Shown here: positions 1 through 9,211 of the stretch, piece by piece
Numbering within the stretch: position 1 is the first letter of the stretch
How the letters are laid out: every line of letters begins with the position of its first letter
Program-made: the position numbers and the translations under genes
Source: Bacteroidota bacterium
Lineage (GTDB): Bacteria > Bacteroidota > Bacteroidia > 2-12-FULL-35-15
NCBI GenBank assembly: GCA_947469885.1
Contig: CANIQT010000001.1
Coordinates: 248,001-312,000, forward strand
Length of the DNA: 64,000 nt
Reading direction: 5' to 3'
The notes under the pieces: model-generated
Databases searched by the model: none
Seen by the model: only the letters and a program-made list of their open reading frames with translations
Told to the model about the DNA's origin: nothing

Positions 1-453
1 CAACTAGACAAACAGAAAGTGAATAGTTTTTACGATTTATTACTTACTGACGAAACTTCTCGGTATATTTTTCGAATTTTAGCAATCAAAGAAATTATTT
101 CTCGACCAAAAGTGTATGGATTTCTGCTTCGTAAAAAAGATTTATTTCCAACTATTCAAACTAAACCAATTGTTGTAGATAGCACCATTTCTAATCTCGC
201 TGATTTTGCATTAACTTATAAAATCAATTATAAAATTTTGAAATTATATAACCCTTGGCTGAGGAGTAACCTGCTTTCAAATCCTTCCAAAAAGAAATAT
301 ACTATTGAATTACCCAAAGGCTCAGTAAATATTTATGATATAAACGGTGATTATTATGGCAGCAATAAACTATCAGCTATGGATTCCATTAATTTAATGT
401 TTAATTTTACCATGTCGCACGATACTGTTATTCCAGACCAAACACCCAAATAA
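1..453 (+). CDS. Lytic transglycosylase, C-terminal fragment (cut by window start)
   Basis: This is the 3' end of a gene that begins before the window. The frame is open from base 1, so the GTG at 19 is not a credible start. The visible ~150 residues contain TSRYIFRILAIKEI and, after a beta-rich stretch, NYKILKLYNPWLR. From memory, this is the region following the catalytic GH23/SLT domain in Bacteroidota periplasmic lytic transglycosylases, which cleave peptidoglycan glycan strands. The catalytic glutamate region lies outside the window, so activity cannot be judged. The gene ends in front of a bidirectional terminator shared with the convergent cold-shock gene. Confidence 0.75.
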   Translation, partial: QLDKQKVNSFYDLLLTDETSRYIFRILAIKEIISRPKVYGFLLRKKDLFPTIQTKPIVVDSTISNLADFALTYKINYKILKLYNPWLRSNLLSNPSKKKYTIELPKGSVNIYDINGDYYGSNKLSAMDSINLMFNFTMSHDTVIPDQTPK

Positions 454-472
454 CATAAAATTTATTGAAACG

Positions 473-502
473 AAAAAAGCCCCGCAAATTGCGGGGCTTT
501 TT
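473..502. terminator. Bidirectional intrinsic terminator
   Basis: A 7-bp GC stem (GCCCCGC/GCGGGGC, loop AAATT) is flanked by an A-run on the left and a T-run on the right. It can therefore terminate both the transglycosylase transcript (+) and the cold-shock transcript (-), which converge here. Confidence 0.9.
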
Positions 503-527
503 AGGTAAATTACATTTTTGAATATAA

Positions 528-719
528 TTATGCTAATCTTACATTTACAGCATTTAAACCTTTTTTGCCTTCTTGAACTTCAAAAAGAACTTCGTCATTC
601 TGACGGATTTCTTCTTTCAATCCTGACACGTGTACGAAGAATTCTTCGCCTGAGTCTGTGGCTTTAATAAAACCAAATCCTTTGGTTTCATTAAAAAACT
701 TTACAGTTCCATTTTTCAT
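528..719 (-). CDS. CspA-family cold-shock protein
   Basis: A 63-residue single cold-shock domain, about the normal length for a bacterial Csp (65-70 aa). RNP1 is visible as KGFGFI (residues 13-18) and RNP2 as FFVHV (residues 27-31). Proteins of this family bind single-stranded RNA and DNA and melt RNA secondary structure in the cytoplasm. It is a single-gene unit: a promoter lies upstream at 753-785 and a shared terminator downstream. Which Csp paralogue it is cannot be told from one copy. Confidence 0.95.
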   Translation of the reverse strand: MKNGTVKFFNETKGFGFIKATDSGEEFFVHVSGLKEEIRQNDEVLFEVQEGKKGLNAVNVRLA

Positions 720-752
720 TTAATTTTTGATTTTTTTAATTAATAATTAGGA

Positions 753-785
753 CAAAGATACACTAAATAATCCATCTCCAACAAA
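753..785 (-). promoter_or_regulatory. Promoter of the cold-shock gene
   Basis: On the minus strand TTTG (complement of 782-785) is followed after 21 nt by TATCTTTG (complement of 753-760). This fits the Bacteroidota primary sigma consensus TTTG...TAnnTTTG. It implies a 5' leader of roughly 30 nt before the ATG at 719. Confidence 0.7.
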
Positions 786-851
786 TTATTATAATTATAA
801 TATACTACCATTGCTCAGAACCCCTATTTAATAAGCTCTTTACCACACAAC

Positions 852-884
852 AAAAAAGAGCTCAGAAATTATTCTGAACTCTTT
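852..884 (-). terminator. Intrinsic terminator after tRNA-Leu
   Basis: Read on the minus strand, a stem of about 12 bp (AAAGAGTTCAGA paired with TCTGAGCTCTTT, one mismatch) is followed by a T-run. It lies immediately downstream of the tRNA gene. Confidence 0.75.
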
Positions 885-889
885 ATCTG

Positions 890-971
890 TGCGGATGAAG
901 GGACTCGAACCCCCACGCCTCTCGGCACCAGATCCTAAGTCTGGCGCGGCTGCCAATTACGCCACATCCGC
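890..971 (-). tRNA. tRNA-Leu (anticodon UAG)
   Basis: An 82-nt class II tRNA on the minus strand. The acceptor stem GCGGATG pairs with CATCCGC and the discriminator base is A. The anticodon loop CTTAGGA sits between CCAGA and TCTGG, giving anticodon TAG, which reads CUA/CUN leucine codons. A long variable arm (GTGCCGAGAGGC) and the T-arm GGGGGTTCGAGTCCC are present. The 3' CCA is not encoded. It lies downstream of serS on the same strand. Confidence 0.95.
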
Positions 972-1028
972 ATACTACTTTTAATTGGGTCGCAAAGATA
1001 TATTAATTTAAGATGCAAAAATGCAAAA

Positions 1029-2300
1029 TTATTTTATCCACTCAAAACCTGTATAAGGAATCAATAATTTCGGTATTCTTATTCCTTCGGCAGTTTGATT
1101 ATTTTCCAGCAAACAAGCCACAATGCGAGGCAATGCCAAAGCACTTCCGTTCAATGTATGCGCCAATACAGGTTTTCCATCACCTTCCTTAAAACGTAAT
1201 TTCAAACGATTACTTTGAAAGGTTTCGAAATTGGAAACAGAACTTACTTCCAGCCATTTTTGTTGTGCGGTACTATAGGTTTCAAAATCATACGTCAATG
1301 CCGAAGCAAAACTCATATCACCTCCACAAAGCTTTAAGATACGGAAAGGCAATTCCAAATCGCGCAACAAACCTGCAACATACGTGCGCATTTGCTCTAG
1401 TGTTTCGTAAGATTTATCAGGATGTGCAATCTGAACAATTTCTACTTTATCAAACTGATGCAAACGGTTTAATCCTCTCACATCTTTTCCATAACTTCCT
1501 GCTTCCCTTCGGAAACAAGGAGTATAGCCGCAATTCTTAATCGGCAACTGATCGGCTTTTAAAATTACATCTCTGTAAATATTGGTAATAGGCACTTCGG
1601 CTGTAGGTATCAGATATAAATTATCAATAGTTGCATGATACATTTGTCCTTCTTTGTCCGGCAATTGCCCTGTGGCGTAACCCGAAGCTTCGTTCACCAA
1701 TATAGGAGGCTGAATTTCCAGATACCCTGCTGCAGTAGCTCTGTCAAGGAAAAAATTAATTAAGGCTCTCTGTAAACGAGCTCCTTTGCCTTTATACACA
1801 GGAAATCCCGCACCGGTTAGTTTATTTCCTAATTCAAAATCTATTAAGTCGTATTGTGTAGTCAGGTCCCAGTGGGGTTTTGCTCCATCATATAGTGTTG
1901 GAATTTCTCCTTCCTGATCCACATTTTCGTTTTCAGCAGGAGTTTTTCCTTTGGGAACAGTGATATTTGGAGTATTCGGAACAGTAACCAAAAGTTTCTG
2001 CTGCTCTTCTTCTATTGTTTTTAAAGCTTCTGCCAGCTTATTCGAACTTTCTTTTACAGCCGCACTTTTGTTTTTCAAATCATCTGCTTCTGCTTTTTTT
2101 CCTTGTTTGTACAAATCTCCCACTTGCTTTGCAATGGTATTTGCCTCGTTCAATAAGGAATCCAGCTCATTCTGAGTTTTTCTGCGGTCGTTGTCCAGTT
2201 CCAAAACTTGTTCCAAAATTGGTTTCGCATCAAAATTTTTAATTGCCAATCGTGCAATTGCTTCGTCTTTGTTTTCGCGGATGTAGGTAAGTTGTAACAT
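1029..2300 (-). CDS. serS: Seryl-tRNA synthetase
   Basis: Class II aminoacyl-tRNA synthetase charging tRNA-Ser with serine in the cytoplasm. The 423 residues match the usual length. Residues ~1-110 are charged and helical, as expected for the tRNA-binding coiled-coil arm. Motif 2 is seen as FRREAGSYGKDVRGL (about residue 264) and motif 3 as NGSALALPR near residue 385. It follows rplU-rpmA on the same strand with a terminator between them, so it probably has its own promoter; the tRNA-Leu gene lies 57 bp downstream. Confidence 0.97.
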   Translation of the reverse strand: MLQLTYIRENKDEAIARLAIKNFDAKPILEQVLELDNDRRKTQNELDSLLNEANTIAKQVGDLYKQGKKAEADDLKNKSAAVKESSNKLAEALKTIEEEQQKLLVTVPNTPNITVPKGKTPAENENVDQEGEIPTLYDGAKPHWDLTTQYDLIDFELGNKLTGAGFPVYKGKGARLQRALINFFLDRATAAGYLEIQPPILVNEASGYATGQLPDKEGQMYHATIDNLYLIPTAEVPITNIYRDVILKADQLPIKNCGYTPCFRREAGSYGKDVRGLNRLHQFDKVEIVQIAHPDKSYETLEQMRTYVAGLLRDLELPFRILKLCGGDMSFASALTYDFETYSTAQQKWLEVSSVSNFETFQSNRLKLRFKEGDGKPVLAHTLNGSALALPRIVACLLENNQTAEGIRIPKLLIPYTGFEWIK

Positions 2301-2332
2301 AAATTAGAATAATTTTATAAAGTATAAAAAAT

Positions 2333-2373
2333 AAAAAATCTCCTAAACTTAGATTAAAGCTCAGGAGATTTAT
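2333..2373 (-). terminator. Intrinsic terminator of the rplU-rpmA operon
   Basis: On the minus strand AAATCTCCTGAG...TTAGGAGATTTTTT forms a hairpin with a stem of about 9 bp followed by a T-run. It lies between the rpmA stop and the serS start. Confidence 0.8.
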
Positions 2374-2394
2374 TAAAAATTGTGTTGAATAACC

Positions 2395-2661
2395 TTATGC
2401 TTCAGCTGTAAAGGGAACAATCGAAACATACGATTTATCATCGCGTTTCTTTCTGAATTCCACAGTACCATCCACTAAAGCAAACAATGTATGGTCTTTT
2501 CCGATACCAACATTGGCGCCAGGACGGTGTTTTGTACCTCTCTGACGTACAATGATATTTCCGGAAATAGCTAATTGCCCTCCAAAGATTTTTACTCCAA
2601 GACGTTTACTATGCGATTCGCGACCATTGTCACTACTACCAGCTCCTTTTTTATGTGCCAT
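2395..2661 (-). CDS. rpmA: 50S ribosomal protein L27 (bL27)
   Basis: An 88-residue large-subunit protein located near the peptidyl-transferase centre. The N-terminus starts directly [16 protein letters not shown], without the cleavable extension found in Firmicutes L27, so no prepeptide processing is expected. The core [20 protein letters not shown] is typical. It is the second gene of an rplU-rpmA operon, 26 nt after rplU, the conserved arrangement in most bacteria. Confidence 0.97.
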   Translation of the reverse strand: MAHKKGAGSSDNGRESHSKRLGVKIFGGQLAISGNIIVRQRGTKHRPGANVGIGKDHTLFALVDGTVEFRKKRDDKSYVSIVPFTAEA

Positions 2662-2687
2662 TTTATTTTAGAATTTTATATTGTTAA

Positions 2688-3149
2688 TTATTCTGACTTT
2701 TTAGCTGCCTTTTTAGGTGCTGCTCTTTTTTTAGGTGCTGCCACCTTTGCTTCTGTTGTTTCAGCAACTTCAGCAACTTCTTTCTTTGCTTTAGGAGCTT
2801 TTTTAGCAGTTGCAGCTCCTTCTTTCAATGTTTCACCTTTTCCCAAAATACCCTCAATAAAAATTTGGGTAAATTGCTGACGATGACCATTTGATTTCTG
2901 GTAACCTTTTCTGCGTTTCTTTTTAAATACGATGACTTTGTCACCTTTAACGTGCATAATAACTGAAGCAGCTACTTTTGCACCGTCAATTGAAGGAGTT
3001 CCTACCTGAACTTTTCCGTCCTTGTCAATCAGCATCACTTTGCTGAATTCAACTTTGGACCCTTCGCTAGCATCTAGGCGGTGAACATAGACTTTGTTGC
3101 CTTGTTCTACCTTAAATTGTTGCCCGGCTATTTCTACGATTGCGTACAT
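2688..3149 (-). CDS. rplU: 50S ribosomal protein L21 (bL21) with C-terminal extension
   Basis: Residues 1-~103 form a standard L21 (start [17 protein letters not shown]; core [16 protein letters not shown]), which binds 23S rRNA. The protein is 153 residues, about 50 longer than a usual L21. The extra tail from residue ~105 is almost entirely Ala, Lys, Glu, Pro and Thr (for example [13 protein letters not shown] and [15 protein letters not shown]). It is probably disordered and basic, able to contact rRNA. The first gene of the operon; a near-consensus -7 box (TACTTTCG, complement of 3202-3209) lies ~50 nt upstream. Confidence 0.96.
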   Translation of the reverse strand: MYAIVEIAGQQFKVEQGNKVYVHRLDASEGSKVEFSKVMLIDKDGKVQVGTPSIDGAKVAASVIMHVKGDKVIVFKKKRRKGYQKSNGHRQQFTQIFIEGILGKGETLKEGAATAKKAPKAKKEVAEVAETTEAKVAAPKKRAAPKKAAKKSE

Positions 3150-3219
3150 TGTTTAAGATTTAAATGATTAATAATTAACCCAGTTTTTTTACTTGGGGGC
3201 ACGAAAGTACTAAAACTTT

Positions 3220-4116
3220 TCATTCCGGCAATATTTTTGATGCTTTTTTCTTGTTCACAAGGTACACGCCAAATAAAATCAATGCTATCCAAACAAAATG
3301 AAATAGGTATATTGAATCGCCATCCACTACCCCCCAACCCATTGCTACAATTGGAATTAGGTAAGTTACGGAAGAAGCAAAAAGTGTTGTGGTATTCTTG
3401 ATTAATATGTTAAAAAGGATGACAGAAATGGCAGTGCCAAATATTGCTAAAAGACAGATATACCCTAAACTGTGCAAAGCATTTACATTTGTGCTAAAGC
3501 GAGTGGTGAAATCGGTAAAGCCAAAAACATATATTCCTGCTAAGGGTCCTATAAACATCATTGCCCAAACAGTTGCTGTAACTGAATTTACTGCACCCAG
3601 TTTACTTTTCACAATATTTACACTTAGACCGTAAAAAACCGTGGCGAGCAATATATAAGAGCCATAAACAAGATTATTGCCAATGTCCACATTTTTCCCA
3701 ACCGTCATCATTCCAACAGCTCCTACAAAACCAAGTATTAAACCAATAACATTTACCAACCTTGTTCTAGCCTTGAATATAATTACTCCCAATAACAATG
3801 TAAATAGTGGTGTTAACGAGTTAAGAATTCCAGCAAGCGAACTGCTTATTCCTGTTTCAGCTTTGGTAAATAAAAATGCAGGAATAAAATTGCCGAACAT
3901 TCCCATTCCAAGAAAACTTTTCCAGTGCTTCCATAATTTTTTTTTTACATGACGATATATTAATGGTGAGAGAAAAAGGAAGGAAATAAAAATTCGTAAT
4001 CCGGCTACTTCATTGCTGGAATAAACATCCAGCCCACGTTTCATGAGTATAAACGAACTCCCCCAAATGAGTCCAAGAATAATTAATATAAACCAGTTAA
4101 TGAATTTCGAATTCAC
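3220..4116 (-). CDS. EamA-family (DMT) transporter
   Basis: A 298-residue integral membrane protein with about ten hydrophobic segments in two halves, the duplicated EamA layout of drug/metabolite transporters. The first helix contains ILGLIWGSSFILMKRG, a typical EamA start. The family exports amino acids, metabolites or drugs; the substrate cannot be read from sequence. The start is a GTG at 4116, two bases after the stop of the upstream LysM transglycosylase, so the two are co-transcribed, with no obvious functional link. Confidence 0.88.
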   Translation of the reverse strand: MNSKFINWFILIILGLIWGSSFILMKRGLDVYSSNEVAGLRIFISFLFLSPLIYRHVKKKLWKHWKSFLGMGMFGNFIPAFLFTKAETGISSSLAGILNSLTPLFTLLLGVIIFKARTRLVNVIGLILGFVGAVGMMTVGKNVDIGNNLVYGSYILLATVFYGLSVNIVKSKLGAVNSVTATVWAMMFIGPLAGIYVFGFTDFTTRFSTNVNALHSLGYICLLAIFGTAISVILFNILIKNTTTLFASSVTYLIPIVAMGWGVVDGDSIYLFHFVWIALILFGVYLVNKKKASKILPE

Positions 4117-4118
4117 CG

Positions 4119-5633
4119 CTACATTATCCCAACCTTGATTTTTTGTCCGGGCATTAGGTTGATATTATTCCCAAGGTTATTCAGTCGTTTCAATTCTTCA
4201 ACTGTAGTCTTATTTAATAAGGCTATCCGATAAAGTGAATCACCTTTTTGAACTGTGTAATATTTGAATTCGCCCGAAGTAGTTCTGTTTTCAGATGGCA
4301 CAACAGTGCCCGTAGCCTTGTTTTCTACAAGGGTATTTGCTTTCACCACTGGAACAACGGGCTTTTTCTGGTAAGAATAAATGGTTAATTTCTTTCCGGC
4401 CTTAACTGTATTAGTAGTTATTCCATTCCATGATTTTAAATCCGCAACTGTAATATTGTATTTTTTCGCAATCGTGCTTAAATGTTCTCCATTCTTAACA
4501 ATGTATGTAAATTTAACTTCTTGCATTGCCAACACATCCTCGCTATTCAGCGAATCATTTTTATTAGGATTGTATATTGCCTCTTCATTATTTATAAACG
4601 CTCCCATTTTATTTGCAGGTAGTGTTAAAACACTTCTCGCATCTCCTGTTACTGGAATTACTTGTTTTCGATAACATGGATTCAGATACGCAAGCTCATC
4701 CATTGGTATATCTAGCACATTGGAGATTTGCAAAAACGAAAGTTGTTTTTTAACACAAACAGTATCTACCTGCAAAAATGTTTTTTTGGGAATGGCTGAA
4801 TACAAGTTATGTTCGGCTGTATAATTCATAACATAATTCACAGCAATAAAAGCAGGCACATACCCTTGAGTTTCTCTTGGCAGATAAGGACGGATTTCCC
4901 AATAGGTTTTTTTACCTCCGCTTCTTCGTATGGCTCTTGCCAGATTTCCTTCACCGCAGTTGTATGCTGCAAGCACCATTTGCCAGTCACCAAACAAACT
5001 GTATAAATATTTTAAATATTCGCAAGCTGCAATGGTTGATTTATAAGGGTCGCAACGTTCGTCCACATAAGAATAAACTTTGAGTCCGTAAATTTTTCCG
5101 GTGGGATACATGAACTGCCAAATACCAGTTGCACCTGCTCTCGACCTTGCTAATGGGTTCAACGCTGATTCGCAAATGGCAAGGTATTTTAATTCTAAAG
5201 GCAAATTGTATTTATCTAGTTGCTCTTCAAACAAGGGGAAATAATATTGCGACAACGCCATCATTCTTGCCACCAGCTCTCGTTTGCGAACGGTGTACAT
5301 TTCAATATATCCTTTTACAACACTGTTATATTGTAAATCAAAAGGAGATTCGGCATCTATTTTTGCAAGTCGGGATTCAAACACGAGTTCTTCGTAACGG
5401 GGCACAGAATCCGGTGCAAAATGATATTTTGAAGTTCTTGGGTAATTTATTTTTGCAAACCCTTTTTCAAACAAATTAAGACCGTTCAAACTGTCAAGTA
5501 CTGCAGCAACTGGGTCATCGTATAAAGTATCAGGGGCATAACCAGATTGGCTGTATCCACAAAAAACACTTCCTGTACCTATGATGGTAAAGAGTAAAAC
5601 CAAAGTAAAGAAACTGTTTTTTGTTTTTTTCAT
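4119..5633 (-). CDS. MltD-like lytic transglycosylase with two LysM domains
   Basis: A secreted cell-wall enzyme of 504 residues. A signal peptide covers residues ~1-27. The GH23 domain lies around residues 100-280 with catalytic Glu155 in AICESALNP and the following GATGIWQFM. Two LysM modules lie near residues 373-418 (IVKNGEHLSTIAKKYNIT) and 457-504 (TVQKGDSLYRIALLNK); these bind the glycan strands. The family cleaves MurNAc-GlcNAc bonds to form 1,6-anhydro ends. It overlaps no gene and is followed after 2 nt by the EamA transporter. Confidence 0.92.
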   Translation of the reverse strand: MKKTKNSFFTLVLLFTIIGTGSVFCGYSQSGYAPDTLYDDPVAAVLDSLNGLNLFEKGFAKINYPRTSKYHFAPDSVPRYEELVFESRLAKIDAESPFDLQYNSVVKGYIEMYTVRKRELVARMMALSQYYFPLFEEQLDKYNLPLELKYLAICESALNPLARSRAGATGIWQFMYPTGKIYGLKVYSYVDERCDPYKSTIAACEYLKYLYSLFGDWQMVLAAYNCGEGNLARAIRRSGGKKTYWEIRPYLPRETQGYVPAFIAVNYVMNYTAEHNLYSAIPKKTFLQVDTVCVKKQLSFLQISNVLDIPMDELAYLNPCYRKQVIPVTGDARSVLTLPANKMGAFINNEEAIYNPNKNDSLNSEDVLAMQEVKFTYIVKNGEHLSTIAKKYNITVADLKSWNGITTNTVKAGKKLTIYSYQKKPVVPVVKANTLVENKATGTVVPSENRTTSGEFKYYTVQKGDSLYRIALLNKTTVEELKRLNNLGNNINLMPGQKIKVGIM

Positions 5634-5768
5634 TAAATTTTATTGCGGGTAAAAGTAGTAAAATTAAAGACTGACAAAAACCCTGTAACTTTTTTTAAGA
5701 ACTATATGATGTTAGTAAATTTCTTTTTTGTCAATTCGTTAGTTTTAGGTATTACTTAACTTCGTGAA

Positions 5769-8507
5769 ATGTTTAAAAAAATATCCTTCATAGTTTTTGT
5801 TACAGTTTGTCTTGTTGGCGGTGTTTGGTGGCTACTTTATGTTAAGCAAATTAAAACTCCTGTAAGTCCTGGTATTAATGCCATTCCGAGTAACGCTGCA
5901 TTTATTTTGGAAAGCAAACAATCAAAAAATGTGTGGCAAAAACTTTCGCAAACCAATATTATGTGGGAAGAATTACTGGGTACCGAAACCTTTTCAAAAA
6001 TTAATACTTCTGCCCGCTATCTCGATTCGTTAACAAATCTAAATACTGATGTGGTTAATTTATTAGACAATCGTTCTGTTTTTATTTCCGCTCATGTTGC
6101 CACCAACAATTCGTTCGATTTATTATATGTGTATAGTTTGCCCAATGTTACTCATCAATCTACAGTTGACGAATTTCTGAAAACCGTAAATAATAAAACA
6201 GCACCTATTTATACAGAGTATGTAGGAGTGAAGATTGGGACCATTCATCCGAAAGAAAAGCCGGAATTTAATTTTGCCTTTTTGGACGGAACATTGATGA
6301 TGAGTACAAAACATAGTTTGGTGGAAGATGCCATTCGTCAATTAAAATCGGGCTCTCCGCTGGCAAAGGATAAATACTTTAGCAAAGTAATTTCTACTGC
6401 CGGAAAAAATGTAGATGCAAATATTTATATTAACTATAACTATTTTGCGAAATTTTTAAATCGTTTTTCAAACAAAGATTCAAAATCGAAAACTGCTGGA
6501 TTAGCTAATTTTGCTGATTGTTCGGGATGGGACATTACCATTAAGCCAAATGCAGTAATGCTAAATGGTTTTACCCAGGCAAACGATTCGACCAATACTT
6601 TTTTAAACATTTTCTCTCGGCAGAAACAAAAAGAAATTGAAGTAACAAAAATAATTCCTTCGCGAACTGCACTGTTGTTATGGTTTGGCGTAAGCAACAT
6701 TAAAAACATACACGATGATTATTGGAAATATTTAAAACGAAAACATCTTTCTGAATTTTCTGATACGTATTTGCAGGAAATCAATTCGAAATACGATGTC
6801 AACATTCAGCATGATATGCTTAATTGGATAACCAACGAAATTGCTTTGGTGGTTACTGAGCCTAATTCTGCGGATTTTTCGAACAACACGTATGCCGTAT
6901 TTCATAGCACCGATATTTCGAAAGCAAAAGCATCGCTTACCGATTTGGCAAAAACTATTTGCGCAGCCGATAAACAAAAGCTGGACACCGTTAGTTTCCG
7001 AAATCATAAAATTACTTATTTGCATTTGCCTGGTATTTATAAAAATTTGCTGGGTGGTGCTTTTGCTGCTGTGAGAGAAAATTATTTTACTTCTATTGAA
7101 AAGTATATTGTGTTTGCCAATACATCCGAATCGTTGAAGCGCATTATCAATGATTATGAAAACAATAAAACATTGTTCAACAATAAAAATTACAAAACAT
7201 TTTCTGAAAATATTTCGAACCAAGCCAACGTGTTTCTTTATTCGGCCATTTCGCGGTCATCCGATTTTTACTCTTCTTTTCTCAATGATGATTTATCAAA
7301 ACAAATTGAAAACAAATTGGCGTTGTTTAAAAAGTTTGAAGGGGCAGCTATTCAGTTTACGAATAACAATCATGCGTTTTACAGCAATATGTATTTAAAA
7401 TATAACCCAGAGCAGAAGCAGGAAAGCGGCACGTTGTGGGAAGTTAAACTGGACACCACCATCAACTCGAAACCTTATTTGGTGATTAATCATAACAACA
7501 AAACAAAGGAAGTTTTTGTGCAGGATGATGCTAACAAAATTTATTTGATAAGTAATACCGGAAAAATTATCTGGACCAAACAATTGCCCGAAAAGATTAT
7601 CAGTGAAGTTGTTCAGGTGGATGTGTTGAAAAACGGGAAGCTGCAAATGTTGTTTAATACCCGTTCGGCTATTTACTTGTTCGACCGGAATGGTAATGAT
7701 ATGGATGGTTTCCCAATCAAATTAAAATCAGGAGCTACTAATGCGCTTACGCTGGTAGATTATGAAAACAAAAAAGATTATCGTATTTTTATTGCTACCG
7801 AAAACAAAACTATTGTTTGTTACAAAACCAACGGGGAGTTGCTGAAAGCCTTTAAAAATGTGCAAACAACGAACAAAGTGTTTTTGCCGATTCAGTATTT
7901 TAAAGCGGCAGGCAAAGACCATTTGTGTGCGGTGGATGCAAAAGGAAAAATATATATCATAGACCGGCAGGGCGATACACGAGTAAAAATGAAAGAGCAA
8001 CTGGAAGCGGGTGTTTCTAATTTCTTTATTGAAACATCAAAAGATTACGCCAGAACATTTATTGTTACTGCTGATACGCTAGGGGTGGTGACCAAAATAA
8101 GTTTGACGAATAAAAAAGAAATAGTGAAACTAAACGATTTTGAAACTTCGCCTTATTTCAATTTTCAGGATTTGAATAATGATGATAAAAACGAATTTAT
8201 TTTCCTGACCCGAAATGAGCTCAACATTTTTTCGTCCGAAAAATCGCTGGTGTATAAATATGATTTTAAGGATACTCTTACTCTAAGTCCGCAAACTTTT
8301 GTGTTTGCTGATTGGACTACTTACATTGGTGTTACTTCTGAAAAAAATAATAAACTTTATCTTTTTGATGATAATGGGGTGCTGATGGATGGTTTCCCGA
8401 AAACGGGTAAAACGTTGTTTTGTGTTGGTGATTTGAATAATGATGGTACGCTGAATGTGGTTGCGGGAAGTGCTGATGGTAGTATATATGTGTATCAGGT
8501 GAGGTAG
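5769..8507 (+). CDS. DUF3352-like membrane-anchored protein with beta-propeller-like C-terminus
   Basis: 912 residues. A single N-terminal transmembrane segment (residues ~5-27) is followed by a large extracytoplasmic part. Residues ~35-560 resemble the DUF3352 type (start INAIPSNAAFILESKQS). Residues ~565-912 carry repeated strand-turn units with DxxG and DGFP motifs (RNGNDMDGFPIKL, DDNGVLMDGFPKTG, SADGSIYVYQ), as in PQQ/FG-GAP-type propellers. No catalytic motif is visible. Function unknown; it may sense or scaffold in the envelope. It stands alone, and the region downstream is a noncoding 21-nt repeat array. Confidence 0.75.
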   Translation: MFKKISFIVFVTVCLVGGVWWLLYVKQIKTPVSPGINAIPSNAAFILESKQSKNVWQKLSQTNIMWEELLGTETFSKINTSARYLDSLTNLNTDVVNLLDNRSVFISAHVATNNSFDLLYVYSLPNVTHQSTVDEFLKTVNNKTAPIYTEYVGVKIGTIHPKEKPEFNFAFLDGTLMMSTKHSLVEDAIRQLKSGSPLAKDKYFSKVISTAGKNVDANIYINYNYFAKFLNRFSNKDSKSKTAGLANFADCSGWDITIKPNAVMLNGFTQANDSTNTFLNIFSRQKQKEIEVTKIIPSRTALLLWFGVSNIKNIHDDYWKYLKRKHLSEFSDTYLQEINSKYDVNIQHDMLNWITNEIALVVTEPNSADFSNNTYAVFHSTDISKAKASLTDLAKTICAADKQKLDTVSFRNHKITYLHLPGIYKNLLGGAFAAVRENYFTSIEKYIVFANTSESLKRIINDYENNKTLFNNKNYKTFSENISNQANVFLYSAISRSSDFYSSFLNDDLSKQIENKLALFKKFEGAAIQFTNNNHAFYSNMYLKYNPEQKQESGTLWEVKLDTTINSKPYLVINHNNKTKEVFVQDDANKIYLISNTGKIIWTKQLPEKIISEVVQVDVLKNGKLQMLFNTRSAIYLFDRNGNDMDGFPIKLKSGATNALTLVDYENKKDYRIFIATENKTIVCYKTNGELLKAFKNVQTTNKVFLPIQYFKAAGKDHLCAVDAKGKIYIIDRQGDTRVKMKEQLEAGVSNFFIETSKDYARTFIVTADTLGVVTKISLTNKKEIVKLNDFETSPYFNFQDLNNDDKNEFIFLTRNELNIFSSEKSLVYKYDFKDTLTLSPQTFVFADWTTYIGVTSEKNNKLYLFDDNGVLMDGFPKTGKTLFCVGDLNNDGTLNVVAGSADGSIYVYQVR

Positions 8508-8651
8508 TTTATTGGTCATTGTTCATTAGGTGTTAGGAAAGGTAAAATGCTCGCGCGAACAGGTAAAACTTCTATAAAAAAATGCAGACGCTCTTAAAAA
8601 AACAGGCTAATGCTCTCGAAAATGAATTAAAAAGGAGTTTAAAAAGCTAAA

Positions 8652-8952
8652 CAGGTAACCAAAATTGGCAACCATTTATCCAATAATTGCTTCCCTTTTT
8701 CCAATAATTGTTTCCCTTTTTCGGATAACTGTTTACCTTTATCCGATAAATGGAAACAACTTTGTTAAAACTAACATAGTTTTAACAAAGTTGCCAGTAA
8801 TTATTAAATAGTTACTGGCAATTATTTATTAGTTACTACCAATTTTTAAAAAATCCCTACCGATTTTTAGGTAATTGCCTGCCCTTTTGGGGCTATTTTT
8901 CGAGATAAAGAGGGTATTGCTTACCTTTAATTGGTTATTTGTTAATTAGTTA
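8652..8952. repeat. Array A: degenerate tandem repeat, strict 21-nt period
   Basis: About 14 consecutive units. Cores recur at 8659 (CCAAAATTGGCAACC), 8680 (CCAATAATTGCTTCCC), 8701 (CCAATAATTGTTTCCC) and 8722 (CGGATAACTGTTTACC). The right half keeps register at 8790 (GTTGCCAGTAATTATT), 8811 (GTTACTGGCAATTATT), 8832 (GTTACTACCAATTTTT), 8853 (ATCCCTACCGATTTTT), 8874 (ATTGCCTGCCCTTTTG), 8895 and 8916 (ATTGCTTACCTTTAAT). Units diverge gradually but never leave the 21-nt spacing. Confidence 0.8.
8757..8793. repeat. Perfect 16-bp inverted repeat inside array A
   Basis: CAACTTTGTTAAAACT, loop AACAT, AGTTTTAACAAAGTTG. It is not followed by a T-run, so it is unlikely to be a terminator. A second perfect inverted repeat follows directly (8791-8821: TTGCCAGTAA ... 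TTACTGGCAA), sharing the TTG. Confidence 0.85.
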
Positions 8953-9203
8953 GGCGTTTTGGGTGAAATTGTGTAGTTTGGGTTTGGTGGGCGTACTATT
9001 AGTATTAGGGGCATAATTTTGTCGAACTTATGTAATCAGTCAACAAATTAATGCTGAACAGTTGGTTGCCCTTCTCTTCCATAAATTGCATTAAGCATTA
9101 AACCCATCTTCTAAATTTTTCATACAACCCCAAAAAAAACTTCTTGCTAAAAAACAGTCAGGTGTTTTTTATGGTTTGTTTTACTCAACTGATAAATTAT
9201 TTT

Positions 9204-9211
9204 TACATTTG
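9204..9211 (+). promoter_or_regulatory. -7 element of the OmpA-family gene
   Basis: TACATTTG matches TAnnTTTG exactly, 17 nt before the ATG at 9229. No well-spaced TTTG -33 element is obvious (the nearest is 9175-9178, 25 nt upstream). Confidence 0.6.

Noticed and set aside
2688-3209. Riboswitch or L21 leader upstream of rplU
   Set aside because: The ~55-nt leader shows no strong conserved structure that I can recognise.
3134-3337. 67-codon ORF overlapping the EamA gene end
   Set aside because: Lies across the end of EamA and the rplU upstream region; low-quality composition.
8652-8952. Plasmid-type iterons or replication origin
   Set aside because: Unit length would fit iterons, but sequences differ between units and arrays, and no dnaA, rep or DnaA-box cluster is nearby.
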